Assembly (NCBI RefSeq): GCF_011299555.1
Contig: NZ_CP049857.1
Location: forward strand, 620,001-684,000
DNA: 64,000 nucleotides
Reading direction: 5' to 3'
From: Dysgonomonas sp. HDW5A
GTDB lineage: Bacteria; Bacteroidota; Bacteroidia; Bacteroidales; Dysgonomonadaceae
The notes beneath the pieces were generated by a model. That model was given only the letters and a program-made list of their open reading frames with translations, made no database searches and was not told the DNA's origin. The position numbers and the translations under genes were made by a program. The first letter of the stretch is position 1, and each line of letters opens with the position of its first letter. Positions 27,635-36,666 of this stretch are shown here, one piece after another.

Positions 27635-27997
27635 ATGGATAACTGGCTATTGACATTTACTGAGTTTTCCGAAAAAGTGAAAGCTATCAGGTATCCACAG
27701 TATTATGAGGATTATTATAGACTCGGAAAAAAGCACTTAACAGGCTATCACTACTATTTGTATATAGATGAAAATTTAAACGTAATAAATCCATATACAA
27801 AAAAAGATCAAAACAAGAAATCTATTGCTCATTTTATTAGCACTTGTTCGAGAGAGGATGTTTTATTACAAGCATATAATTTCATTCTTAACTATGCTTA
27901 TGACAATGGATTATTTGATGAAAATGTGTGTGATATAGAAATAATTGAGAGACAAATTAATTATATGAAAAATATAAAAACAACAAACAATAAATAA
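27635..27997 (+). CDS. hypothetical protein, 120 aa
   Basis: Starts directly after the preceding stop (MDNWLLTFTEFSEKVKAI). Tyr-rich soluble protein of unknown function in the early operon. Confidence 0.55.
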   Translation: MDNWLLTFTEFSEKVKAIRYPQYYEDYYRLGKKHLTGYHYYLYIDENLNVINPYTKKDQNKKSIAHFISTCSREDVLLQAYNFILNYAYDNGLFDENVCDIEIIERQINYMKNIKTTNNK

Positions 27998-27998
27998 G

Positions 27999-28190
27999 AT
28001 GTGCACCATCGAATCAACAAGAAGAGCAATTCAATATCATAATAAACATGTTGCTTACGAAGCTGAAAACGCTTGGTGGTATCACTTCTTCCAAGCAGCC
28101 GGTTCTAATAACTACGATGTAGAATATGCGAACAGTTTACGCATAGACAAAGTATCACCCGAAGAAGCAGCAGAAAAAGCAAAGATTTAA
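27999..28190 (+). CDS. hypothetical protein, 63 aa
   Basis: Small protein with MCTIESTRRAIQYHNKHVAY and the aromatic stretch WWYHFFQAAG. Unknown function. It is the last small gene before the methyltransferase. Confidence 0.5.
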   Translation: MCTIESTRRAIQYHNKHVAYEAENAWWYHFFQAAGSNNYDVEYANSLRIDKVSPEEAAEKAKI

Positions 28191-28204
28191 ACTATTAAGG
28201 CTCT

Positions 28205-29851
28205 ATGACAATGGATAAACAAGACGTTCTGAAACAATGCTACATTGAAGATAATATAATAAAACTACCCTCTATGCAACTTGATAGAGATCTGTATCTG
28301 GAGGTAAAAACCGCCCTCGAATTAATTGGGGGCAAATGGAAGAGTGGCAAAACACAGGGCTTTGTTTTCAAAGAAGATCCTACCGAATATTTAGAGAAAC
28401 TTTGCAACGGTGAACAAATAAACCTCAAGAAAGAATTTCAGTTTTTCGCAACTCCTCCAGCTATTGCTGAACGTCTTGTCGACTTAGCAGATATCAAACC
28501 AGAACATGTAATACTAGAGCCATCTGCAGGACAAGGAGCTATAATAAATGCCATTCACAAAGTATGTCCTGATGCAGTTGTAGATTGCTTCGAGCTTATG
28601 GACCTTAACCGTTCCTTTCTTGAAAAGCTGGATAATATAAATATTCTGGGTAATGATTTTCTTGCTGAGAAGAAAGATAAATTATACGATCTGATTATTG
28701 CCAATCCTCCTTTTTCAAAGAATCAGGACATAGAACATGTTGCAGAAATGTACAAATGCCTTAAAGATAATGGACGCCTTATTTCTATAATGTCAAACCA
28801 TTGGAGGTTCGCTTCTGGAAAAAAAGAAGCTGCATTTAAAGAATTCATCGAAGAAGAAGGAGCCCGCGTCTATGATTTAGAACCAGGGGATTTTAAGGAG
28901 AGTGGAACGAATATACAGGCTTGCATTATAGTTCTTGATCGGAATAATCCGGAAGAAGTAAAACGTTTATTATCCATCCTCGAAAAAGGAGAAAAAAAGA
29001 TAAAAGAGAAAGCAAGCAGAGATAAAGATCATATTCCACCATCTGAATCAAAGAAAGCTGAACAGGAGTTTGCAAATATGTTTAATGACTTCATGTATCG
29101 ATTCAGTAACTCAGAGGTATTTATTGATTTTCTTGATTACTGCTTACTTGTCTTTAGATGGTGGGAACCAAACCGGGATTTCTCCTATTGGGAAAATAAA
29201 TACAAAGACTCATTTCCTAAACTCCAGATCATGTTTGAAAAGCTCAGTATTGCTTCTGAGGATGGAGGAGAGGGCATGTATGACGCCTTGGGTGATCTCT
29301 TCATGGAATTAGTCAGTCACGGACGAAACGGTCAGTTCTTTACACCCGATAATGTTTGCGATATGATGGCTCAAATTACATATAACAAAGTTGAAAACGG
29401 ACAGAACATACTTGACCCTGCATGTGGTAGCTCCAGAATGCTGTTAGCGACAGCTAAAATGAACAGACATATAAACCTCTTTGGCTGCGATAATGATATT
29501 ACTTGCTGCAAGATGTCGGTTGTTAATCTTCTTCTAAATTCGCTCACAGGTGAAATCGCCCACATGGATTCTTTAAGAATGGAGTACCACAAATCATGGT
29601 TCTGTTATACTAAGAATGTAATGGGTATTAATCTTCCAATGTATGAGCTTATTGAAGATAAAGAGACCTCCCCTTTATGGAAGATACATATAAACACCTT
29701 TGAAGCCAACAGCGAGAGCAGAGAGGCCGCCAAAGATGAAAAAGAAGTAGTAATTGAAGAACAGCAACCAGGACCAGAGGAAACGATTGTCATTCAATCA
29801 CGTAAAAAGAAAAAAGATACAGCTCAATTAACCCTTAATTTTTTTGAATAA
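28205..29851 (+). CDS. double-domain N6-adenine DNA methyltransferase
   Basis: A 548-residue protein carrying two methyltransferase-like halves. The N-terminal half has SAM motif I EPSAGQG (105-111) and catalytic NPPF (167-170), so it should be active. The C-terminal half resembles HsdM-type enzymes (GQFFTPDNVCDMM, then DPACGS from residue 404), but no NPPY/F follows, so it may only recognise DNA or SAM. It ends with QLTLNF (541-546), which fits a beta-clamp-binding hexapeptide. The likely role is self-protection or regulation by methylating phage DNA; specificity is unknown. Confidence 0.85.
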   Translation: MTMDKQDVLKQCYIEDNIIKLPSMQLDRDLYLEVKTALELIGGKWKSGKTQGFVFKEDPTEYLEKLCNGEQINLKKEFQFFATPPAIAERLVDLADIKPEHVILEPSAGQGAIINAIHKVCPDAVVDCFELMDLNRSFLEKLDNINILGNDFLAEKKDKLYDLIIANPPFSKNQDIEHVAEMYKCLKDNGRLISIMSNHWRFASGKKEAAFKEFIEEEGARVYDLEPGDFKESGTNIQACIIVLDRNNPEEVKRLLSILEKGEKKIKEKASRDKDHIPPSESKKAEQEFANMFNDFMYRFSNSEVFIDFLDYCLLVFRWWEPNRDFSYWENKYKDSFPKLQIMFEKLSIASEDGGEGMYDALGDLFMELVSHGRNGQFFTPDNVCDMMAQITYNKVENGQNILDPACGSSRMLLATAKMNRHINLFGCDNDITCCKMSVVNLLLNSLTGEIAHMDSLRMEYHKSWFCYTKNVMGINLPMYELIEDKETSPLWKIHINTFEANSESREAAKDEKEVVIEEQQPGPEETIVIQSRKKKKDTAQLTLNFFE

Positions 29852-30300
29852 TGGAAGATCAAAAGTTATTACCAATGATAATGGAGCCTTATTACTATTT
29901 ATTAACTGCGAAAAGGTATGACCATCCACCAAGGGCAAAAGATGGCAGACGCAAGGTTGTATTGATTCGTGATATTATCCACCCACATACAGGAGAACTC
30001 TTAGGAGGATATAATAAAGGTACTATTGGCGTTGTAATACCTCTTGATGATAACTCTTTACAACGACAATTCATTGAACACAATAAATGGATAGCAGGTA
30101 ATTCTCTATTATTCAACAACGATACCCAGCGACTAGATAAAACTTATGACTTCTTTCGATATGGAACTCACTACAAGACAAAAAAGTATGAATTGAGCCA
30201 TTGGCATACATATATAAGTCGATTTGATTTTGAGTATATCGATGAGAAAGAAGAAGAAAAGGAGAATACAGAAATAATACAATTGTCATTTGATTTTTAG
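29851..30300 (+). CDS. hypothetical protein, 149 aa, clamp-motif-like tail
   Basis: Overlaps the methyltransferase stop by 1 nt. It has a central beta-rich part (KVVLIRDIIHPHTGELLGGYNKGTIG split over strands), an acidic linker and a C-terminus QLSFDF (144-149) resembling the sliding-clamp-binding peptide. It has no recognised family but is likely a partner of the methyltransferase. Confidence 0.6.
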   Translation: MEDQKLLPMIMEPYYYLLTAKRYDHPPRAKDGRRKVVLIRDIIHPHTGELLGGYNKGTIGVVIPLDDNSLQRQFIEHNKWIAGNSLLFNNDTQRLDKTYDFFRYGTHYKTKKYELSHWHTYISRFDFEYIDEKEEEKENTEIIQLSFDF

Positions 30301-30304
30301 AATT

Positions 30305-31060
30305 ATGAAAAAGTATAATTGGACTGAAGAAAAAATAGAGCTCCTAAAAACTCTATACCCAAATGAAAATAGCCAAAAGATAGCAGATCAATTTGGTTTC
30401 TCCATATATGCTATTTACAGAATGGCTTGTTCCTTGGGTTTAAAAAAGTCTGGAGAATTTCTTTTATCAGATAAATCAGGGAGATTGATCAAGGGAAAGA
30501 CCAGACAGGAGGGTGTTCACTATCAATTTCCTAAAGGCCATGTTCCCATGAATAAAGGTAAAAAGCAAAAAGAGTTCATGACTCAGGAGGCTATTGATAA
30601 GACCAAAGCAACCAGATTTAAAAAAGGTCAATTACCTCATAATACTAAACCTATAGGCTATGAGCGTATAGATAAAGATGGCTATTTATACTATAAAGTG
30701 GAGGGCAAAAGAAAGCTTGTCTTAAAGCATCGCCATGTATGGGAGCAGCATAATGGATCAATACCCAAAGGGTATAATATTCAATTTAAAGATGGCAATA
30801 AGCATAATTGTGATATTGAAAATCTTTATATGATATCCCGAGCCAATCAAATGGCAAAAGAGAATTCAGCCTCGAAGAATCTCCCCGACAATGCAGTAGC
30901 TGTTTATCTGGCAGGGAAGCGTGGATCTGATAAAGTATTTGTTGAACAGCTCAAGCAGTACCCTGAACTTATACAATTAAAACGAAATCAAATATTATTA
31001 AACCGTAAAATAAAAGAACAAAATGGAAGCAATCGACAGACTAAAACAAATGATCGGTAA
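30305..31060 (+). CDS. HNH endonuclease with N-terminal HTH
   Basis: Starts at ATG 30305. The N-terminus (WTEEKIELLKTLYPNENSQKIADQFG) is a GcrA-like helix-turn-helix. The centre has a phage HNH_3-type nuclease (KHRHVWEQHNGSIPKGYNIQ with the later NCDIENL). It resembles free-standing homing or nicking endonucleases. The last 38 nt overlap the next gene. Confidence 0.82.
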   Translation: MKKYNWTEEKIELLKTLYPNENSQKIADQFGFSIYAIYRMACSLGLKKSGEFLLSDKSGRLIKGKTRQEGVHYQFPKGHVPMNKGKKQKEFMTQEAIDKTKATRFKKGQLPHNTKPIGYERIDKDGYLYYKVEGKRKLVLKHRHVWEQHNGSIPKGYNIQFKDGNKHNCDIENLYMISRANQMAKENSASKNLPDNAVAVYLAGKRGSDKVFVEQLKQYPELIQLKRNQILLNRKIKEQNGSNRQTKTNDR

Positions 31061-31349
31061 TGTGTACCGATATGAAGGTGGTATTGTAACCGTGTGTGAT
31101 GTAAAAATAGTAGAGCCTTTTGGCATCTTAAAAGCTGATACCGGTGATATTAAAATATCACTCGACAATATCGACGGGGAATTAAGCTTCTTGTCTCTCA
31201 AGAAAGATAACGAGATGGTACGTAGTCCTACCGTTATGCAAATGGTATATCAGAGTGGGGCAATGTATGCACAATTACACGAAACTCTGTTAGATAACAT
31301 TAAAATGGTACAAGAAAATAGCGGATATATCAACAATGTTTTAAATTAA
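31023..31349 (+). CDS. hypothetical protein, 108 aa
   Basis: Starts inside the end of the HNH gene in another frame (MEAIDRLKQMIGNVYRYEGG). Beta-rich N-terminal half, helical C-terminal half. Last gene before the cargo segment. Function unknown. Confidence 0.55.
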   Translation: MEAIDRLKQMIGNVYRYEGGIVTVCDVKIVEPFGILKADTGDIKISLDNIDGELSFLSLKKDNEMVRSPTVMQMVYQSGAMYAQLHETLLDNIKMVQENSGYINNVLN

Positions 31350-31354
31350 TTTTT

Positions 31355-31363
31355 TATCTTTGC
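31355..31363 (+). promoter_or_regulatory. -7 promoter element of the AG-repeat leader
   Basis: TATCTTTGC matches the Bacteroidota -7 consensus; the -33 region is weak. It should start a transcript near 31370, in front of the leader ORF. Confidence 0.55.
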
Positions 31364-31389
31364 AAAAGATAGTTTTTTCAAGACTAAAA

Positions 31390-31521
<132 letters not shown>

Positions 31522-31546
31522 ATTACTTATTAATAAAAATATTTCA

Positions 31547-31568
31547 GGCGGAATTTTCCGTCTTTTTT
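31547..31568 (+). terminator. terminator between leader and secreted-protein genes
   Basis: Stem GGCGGA / TCCGTC (one G.U pair) with loop ATTT, then six T. It lies between the leader ORF and the genes from 31828, which are only transcribed from the leader promoter if it is read through. The next 260 nt hold no convincing gene. Confidence 0.65.
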
Positions 31569-31827
31569 CATTATTGCGTTCAAACGACGCAGGATGCTTC
31601 CTTCAGCAATATTTCCGCAATAAATATTACATTCATAGTTGTTTCCGTAGACGTTTTTGTGCAACCGGTTTGTCTTTGTTGTTGTTTAAAATCGGCACAG
31701 ATAGTACGTTTACCTATGGCTCAACTATATTTAGCAATAGTGTGTAGTGATTACACGCTGTTGCTCTTTTATTTTAAACCAACTAACTAACCTCATTAGA
31801 GTGTTAAATTAAATTACAATCAAAAAA

Positions 31828-32646
31828 ATGAAAAAGTTTCTGTTATTAACTATTTTGAACCTATTAAGTATTTCTCTGATTGAGGCACAGGTGGGAATTA
31901 ATACAGTAAGCCCATTAGGGGTTTTTCATATAGACCCACTGAAAGATACTAATGCCTCAGGAAGTAGCGGTAGTAATGATGACATCATCATTACTAATGA
32001 TGGAAAAATGGGAGTCGGAACATTAAATCCGAAAAGTAACCTCGATATCAATGGAAAGATAAGAATATCTGATGGCACAGAGCAGAATGGATATACTTTT
32101 GTCTCTGATGCCAATGGCATAGGATCGTGGCAACCATTGCTATCTCCTCTATCAGTGGCAATGGATGGCATTGATTCAACCTCAAATAATATTTTTTTGA
32201 TACCTAATAATAATTCTTTAAATGGACCAGAGAAGTGGTTTTATACAAAATCTTATATTGATGTAAATCCAGGAAAGCAATTAATTGCATCTACATTATA
32301 TACTGCTCTAGGTGGTGATTTGCAGAGTTTGCCTAATTCTTTTTTTTACAGTGCTACTTATAGCTTATCCACATCATCATCTGCTTTTCTTTCTCCTGAA
32401 TATATTCTCAATACAGGAGGAGGACGCTTTATTACCCTATCAAATAATTACCCAAATATATCGGGATGTAATTCAGGATTTTGGGCTGTGAATAATTCAA
32501 CATCAGCTCCTATTAGATTATTTATATGGGTAAAGGTATATTTCTCTACAAGCGTAAATGCTCCAAATGCCTTTTTCACAAAATTAGCATCTAACTATTG
32601 GTTTGAAAATGTTATATGCATAAGTCCTATTGACGAAGATTTTTAA
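31828..32646 (+). CDS. secreted protein, paralog 1 of 3
   Basis: A 272-residue protein with a Sec signal (MKKFLLLTILNLLSISLIEA), then the module QVGINTVSPLGVFHID, DDIIITNDGKMGVGTLNPKS and DINGKIRISDGTEQNG. This repeat-like head occurs in Bacteroidota surface and fibre-like proteins. The C-terminal half is beta-rich and unique. With the two following paralogs it makes a three-gene cargo cassette in the prophage. Function unknown; a surface role in the lysogen is possible. Confidence 0.7.
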   Translation: MKKFLLLTILNLLSISLIEAQVGINTVSPLGVFHIDPLKDTNASGSSGSNDDIIITNDGKMGVGTLNPKSNLDINGKIRISDGTEQNGYTFVSDANGIGSWQPLLSPLSVAMDGIDSTSNNIFLIPNNNSLNGPEKWFYTKSYIDVNPGKQLIASTLYTALGGDLQSLPNSFFYSATYSLSTSSSAFLSPEYILNTGGGRFITLSNNYPNISGCNSGFWAVNNSTSAPIRLFIWVKVYFSTSVNAPNAFFTKLASNYWFENVICISPIDEDF

Positions 32647-32658
32647 ATTAAAAACATA

Positions 32659-33453
32659 ATGATTAAAAAGAAAATTTACTTATTGGTCTGGTTCAGTACT
32701 TCCTTTTTGACTGTACATGCACAAATAGGAGTTAATACAGATTATCCTAAAGGTCTTTTACATATCGATGCTAAAAGTGATAATGGAACGGTTGAAGCTC
32801 CCATGACAATATCAGATGATATTGTCTTTGATCGTAATGGAAATATGGGAGTTGGAAACATCATCCCCATTTCCAAAGTCGATATAAAAGGTACATTAAG
32901 AATAAATGATGGTAGTCAGCGAGTTAATTACGGACTAAAATCAGATTCAATCGGAGTTGCTAGTTGGCAACCTATATCAATAGCTGCACGGATAGATATA
33001 GCAAATCTAGGAACGGGAATAATTTCACGTAGAATAAATAGCTTCCCTAGCAGTCAAGATACATATTATCCCACTCGCGGTTATATCACCGTATTACCTG
33101 GTAAATCAATTATCAGAGCATCCTTTGGTAACCGATTAAGTGAACCTTTGAATAATAACGCGTTATTGCAAATAAGATATACATTGTCTAAGAACTCTCG
33201 TATTTTTATAAAAGCCGATTTTCTAAATTATGCAAAAATGGGGTATATAACATTAACAGGTTTATTTCCACAGACATTGATGACTGGATCGGGTTATTGG
33301 CTTGTGGAGAACAAAACGGGAGCCGATCAAAAGTTATATCTTTTTTATAGTGTTGTATATTCAAATATAGTAAGTAGTACAGTTAATCTATTGGATATAG
33401 GGTCGCCAAATATACCTGAAACGATGATAGCTATAAGTCTAATAACAGGATAA
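32659..33453 (+). CDS. secreted protein, paralog 2 of 3
   Basis: A 264-residue paralog of its neighbours: signal peptide ending near TVHA, then QIGVNTDYPKGLLHIDAKS, DDIVFDRNGNMGVGN and DIKGTLRINDGSQRVNYG. The C-terminal half has diverged strongly from paralog 1, with the conserved core MTGSGYWLVENKTGADQKLY. It is 12 nt behind paralog 1, in the same transcript. Confidence 0.7.
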   Translation: MIKKKIYLLVWFSTSFLTVHAQIGVNTDYPKGLLHIDAKSDNGTVEAPMTISDDIVFDRNGNMGVGNIIPISKVDIKGTLRINDGSQRVNYGLKSDSIGVASWQPISIAARIDIANLGTGIISRRINSFPSSQDTYYPTRGYITVLPGKSIIRASFGNRLSEPLNNNALLQIRYTLSKNSRIFIKADFLNYAKMGYITLTGLFPQTLMTGSGYWLVENKTGADQKLYLFYSVVYSNIVSSTVNLLDIGSPNIPETMIAISLITG

Positions 33454-33454
33454 T

Positions 33455-34303
33455 ATGAGTATAAAAATAAATAAAAAACAAATGAGAGTATATTTAGTTA
33501 CCATTATATTACTTGCTTCAATTAATGCATCCTCTCAGGTGGGAATTAATACAGTAAATCCCAGAGGTCTTTTACATATCGATGCTAAAGCAAATACCCC
33601 AGATAGTGGAATTGTTAACCCTAATTTAACAACAGATGATGTGTTATTTTCTGAATCAGGAGTTATAGGATTGGGTACACTGAGTCCATTTGAGGGTGTT
33701 CGTGTTGATATTCGGGGAAAAGTGAGGATTGACGATGGCACAGCAAATCCGCTGAATCATGCCTTTGTATCGGATAGCAATGGTATTGGACATTGGTCTC
33801 TAGTAGCTAACAAAGTAAAAATAGCCACGACTATGGGTACAGGTATTGCACGTCTAGATGTAAATACAGCCAATCAAAATATCTACAAACCTACTGGAGG
33901 TTATATTGATATACCACAAGGGCTTGTCCTAATTCAGGCTTCTTTATATAATCAAATTGGAGACTTTGAAACCCCCAATGGATATATAATATTGAAGTAT
34001 GCATGGCACGAGCAACCTAACGAGTTTAGTGCATTTTCAATACCTCCTTTAACAAAATTTCATTACCGAAATAGCGGAGGATGGGGAGTTGTAACAACAG
34101 TAGGTGCTTATCCTAATTTTATAATGATAGGTTCGGGTTATTGGGCCATTAATAATACATCGGGAGGAGTACTTCGTTTGTATCTCTTTGCAGCATTGAA
34201 TTCTTATAATATTACTGATACAGATGGAGTCTGGTTAAATAGTGTAGGTGCACAGGCATGGCCAGAAAATATGATTTCAACATCTTCCATTGAAGATATT
34301 TGA
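33455..34303 (+). CDS. secreted protein, paralog 3 of 3
   Basis: Starts 1 nt after paralog 2; ATG 33482 is an alternative that gives a shorter signal peptide. It has the head module QVGINTVNPRGLLHIDAKA and the core IMIGSGYWAINNTSGGVLRLY. Conserved head and variable C-terminal halves across the three copies suggest duplication with diversification of an exposed region. Confidence 0.7.
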   Translation: MSIKINKKQMRVYLVTIILLASINASSQVGINTVNPRGLLHIDAKANTPDSGIVNPNLTTDDVLFSESGVIGLGTLSPFEGVRVDIRGKVRIDDGTANPLNHAFVSDSNGIGHWSLVANKVKIATTMGTGIARLDVNTANQNIYKPTGGYIDIPQGLVLIQASLYNQIGDFETPNGYIILKYAWHEQPNEFSAFSIPPLTKFHYRNSGGWGVVTTVGAYPNFIMIGSGYWAINNTSGGVLRLYLFAALNSYNITDTDGVWLNSVGAQAWPENMISTSSIEDI

Positions 34304-34357
34304 TTAATAGAATTAATTAGCAAAGTTTATTATGCCATTTTATATTTTAAATGTAAA

Positions 34358-34834
34358 ATGGCTACTCTTCAAACTTGTATTGAATGTAAAAAGCAAACTG
34401 TTTCCGTAATCTCGACTCAAGAAGGACCTCTCTGTTATCAATGTTTTTCAGAAAAGAAAAACCCATCCACCAAGGGTAAAAAGCATGACAAGCCCGAAGA
34501 ACGGATGCAGATCGAGTTCTTTAATCAAGTACCTATATTCTTTCCAAAATTACCAAACAAGCTTCTTCTTGCTGTTCCTAACGGTGGATCCAGAAATATT
34601 ATTGAAGCAAAAAATCTCAAAGCACAAGGGGTAAAGTCTGGTGTTAGTGATGTGCTTCTTCTTATACCAAAGAAAGGTTATTCATGTCTTTGCATTGAGT
34701 TTAAAACTCCAACAGGTAAACAATCTGATGAACAGATTGCTTTTCAATATCAAGCAGAGGAATACGGTAATAAGTATGTAGTTGTCCGATCCGTTAAAGA
34801 AGCTATCGATACATTGAAGTGGTATCTGGAATAA
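34358..34834 (+). CDS. VRR-NUC nuclease with zinc finger
   Basis: A 158-residue protein. An N-terminal C-x2-C / C-x2-C knuckle (CIECKK, CYQC) is followed by a VRR-NUC domain of the PD-(D/E)XK superfamily, with NGGSRN, GVKSGVSDVLLLIP and CIEFKTPTGKQSDEQ. Single-domain VRR-NUC proteins are common in phages and probably act on branched DNA. It is the last plus-strand gene before convergence with the late operon. Confidence 0.85.
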   Translation: MATLQTCIECKKQTVSVISTQEGPLCYQCFSEKKNPSTKGKKHDKPEERMQIEFFNQVPIFFPKLPNKLLLAVPNGGSRNIIEAKNLKAQGVKSGVSDVLLLIPKKGYSCLCIEFKTPTGKQSDEQIAFQYQAEEYGNKYVVVRSVKEAIDTLKWYLE

Positions 34835-34858
34835 TGATTATCAATATTGGCCAAAATA

Positions 34859-34890
34859 AAAACGCCTGATTCATAAGATTCAGGCGTTTT
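34859..34890. terminator. bidirectional terminator between early and late operons
   Basis: A perfect 11-bp stem AAAACGCCTGA / TCAGGCGTTTT with a 10-nt loop separates the rightward nuclease gene from the leftward lysis genes. Confidence 0.88.
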
Positions 34891-34909
34891 GCTATAAGTA
34901 AAACATATA

Positions 34910-35461
34910 CTAGAATTTATACTTTAAACCAAAGTCAACACCTTTTTTATTAAAGTCGGTAACATATCTTAATTCAAAACCAAGATTGTGATAAAAGAAA
35001 CCGCCACCAACACTAACATAGTTGAGAGTATTATATGAAGCTGAAACAAACGGCTGCCAAGTTTTTACTTTGTATATTGTTGTTTGCTTCTGTATAGGAG
35101 TAAATGAATATCCGAAATTAAAAGGTTTATTATACTGCACGGAAAAATCAATATCAAGCTTTCCGTTATTATTATCGAAAAGAGTTTGTTTGTAATCTCT
35201 TTTCGTTATCCAGTCCTCAATTATTGCTGCAGTATCAACTATTTCAGTATTTTCTTTGTATTTATAGATTGGATCGCTAGGTTTAGTGACTTTGAAGGGC
35301 GTAAGAATCGGGAACCAATCTCTTACCGTTTCACCTTTTATATACTTAATGTCAGTTTTGGTATCGATAGTGGATCGACCGATAAAGAAGCAAACAAGTC
35401 CTCCTATAATAAAGCCAATGATTAGGTACTTAATATAAAATCTTAATTGTGTTGTTTTCAT
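34910..35461 (-). CDS. membrane-anchored lysis-cassette protein, 183 aa
   Basis: Start at 35461 (MKTTQLRFYIKY), coupled to the endolysin stop by ATGA. It has one N-terminal transmembrane segment (YLIIGFIIGGLVCFFIG) and a beta-rich C-terminus ending in KYKF. Position after holin and endolysin suggests a spanin or Rz-like role, although the beta-rich tail with a final Phe resembles an outer-membrane protein. Uncertain. Confidence 0.6.
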   Translation of the reverse strand: MKTTQLRFYIKYLIIGFIIGGLVCFFIGRSTIDTKTDIKYIKGETVRDWFPILTPFKVTKPSDPIYKYKENTEIVDTAAIIEDWITKRDYKQTLFDNNNGKLDIDFSVQYNKPFNFGYSFTPIQKQTTIYKVKTWQPFVSASYNTLNYVSVGGGFFYHNLGFELRYVTDFNKKGVDFGLKYKF

Positions 35462-36000
35462 TTTAATACCTCCTTTGCTCTTTGCCAAATCTTATATCTA
35501 TCATCATAACCGTTAAGTCCTCCATTAATAGCTTTGGTAAGCTTCTTGAAGTCATCTTCTTTGAGAGTTGCAAAACGATTGAGTTTGTTAACGTCCCAAT
35601 ACCAGAAAGCAGATAATACAGCGTATTGAGGCTCCTTTAATAGTTCCGGACTTTCTACAAAATCTGTACCCATCGGAACATTTGTTACCCACTTATCAAA
35701 TGCTGTATAATTAGCTCGTCCTGTCACTTGTATGAGTCCACGTCCTTTATATTTCTTACCATCTCCTTTTTCAGTATTACCTAAATCTTTACGGCCTTCA
35801 TATGCCGAACCGTTCGCTAGTTCTTCTGCATATAGTAATTGCCCTGATTCATGTCCAATTTGAGCAAGAAAGGCACATATTCTTTCAAAGGTGTTAACTT
35901 CGTAATAGATGAAAAAGTTATTCAAATACGGTAAGTACTTCAAGCGGTTGCTTTCTGTAGAATTAGGATATATTTTTTTTAGATCGTCATTAGTTATCAT
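35458..36000 (-). CDS. GH19 chitinase-like endolysin
   Basis: A 180-residue muramidase-like endolysin of glycoside hydrolase family 19. The catalytic Glu pair is Glu51 in IGHESGQ and Glu68 in SAYEGR. YKGRGLIQVTGRANY is the family core and AINGG marks the end. It has no signal peptide, so it needs the holin encoded just upstream, with which it overlaps by 11 nt. It degrades peptidoglycan at the end of the lytic cycle. Confidence 0.9.
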   Translation of the reverse strand: MITNDDLKKIYPNSTESNRLKYLPYLNNFFIYYEVNTFERICAFLAQIGHESGQLLYAEELANGSAYEGRKDLGNTEKGDGKKYKGRGLIQVTGRANYTAFDKWVTNVPMGTDFVESPELLKEPQYAVLSAFWYWDVNKLNRFATLKEDDFKKLTKAINGGLNGYDDRYKIWQRAKEVLK

Positions 36001-36634
36001 CTTGTTTTTCCTCCTTTTTTTTATCAGATATTTCTATACCTGTTTTGTTTTTAAATATGCTTGTAACGGATGATATGGTATTATCTAAGAAATCAAATAT
36101 CTTAAGGTCATGTCCTAATCTGATCAGGTTTTCATCAATAGATTTTAATTCCCATCTGAGAACAAAAAACATTAGAAATAGTCTGATCGTTTTAAGCAAA
36201 AGCATGAAGACTGATGTTATATCAAAATCAATTAGGTTTTCTATTACTCCTATATTCAAGCTTCCTGTTTCTATTATCATCAGGTTCACAAGATGAAACC
36301 CCATAATGTAGGTTACGTATTTAATCACCCACCTTAAGCCTTTCTTTGATTCGGGATTAAATCTCTGATTGGGATTTTCTTCAATCCATTCTTTTTTTGA
36401 TGCTCTGATCCCGGTCCAATAATCAGCAATCATAACGATAAATACTGTAGACGCAAACAGAACACTGACTCCGGCAATATTGACCGTAAAGTGATGTATC
36501 TGATCTGTGATATATACTATACTGGACCATACGAGACTCCAGATGCCGCACTGCTGCACTTTTGTGGTTGATGTATCGAACATCTTAGGAAGGAAAGTGA
36601 ATTGCTCGAAAGCTGCTTTTATATATTCTTTCAT
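35990..36634 (-). CDS. phage holin family protein
   Basis: A 214-residue protein with four likely transmembrane segments and the signature FIVMIADYWTGIRAS of the Bacteroidota/Firmicutes phage_holin_4-like group. Charged C-terminal tail. It forms the lysis cassette with the GH19 endolysin. Confidence 0.82.
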   Translation of the reverse strand: MKEYIKAAFEQFTFLPKMFDTSTTKVQQCGIWSLVWSSIVYITDQIHHFTVNIAGVSVLFASTVFIVMIADYWTGIRASKKEWIEENPNQRFNPESKKGLRWVIKYVTYIMGFHLVNLMIIETGSLNIGVIENLIDFDITSVFMLLLKTIRLFLMFFVLRWELKSIDENLIRLGHDLKIFDFLDNTISSVTSIFKNKTGIEISDKKKEEKQDDN

Positions 36635-36666
36635 ATTAATTCGTGTAATGTTTCCATTTTTTTATT

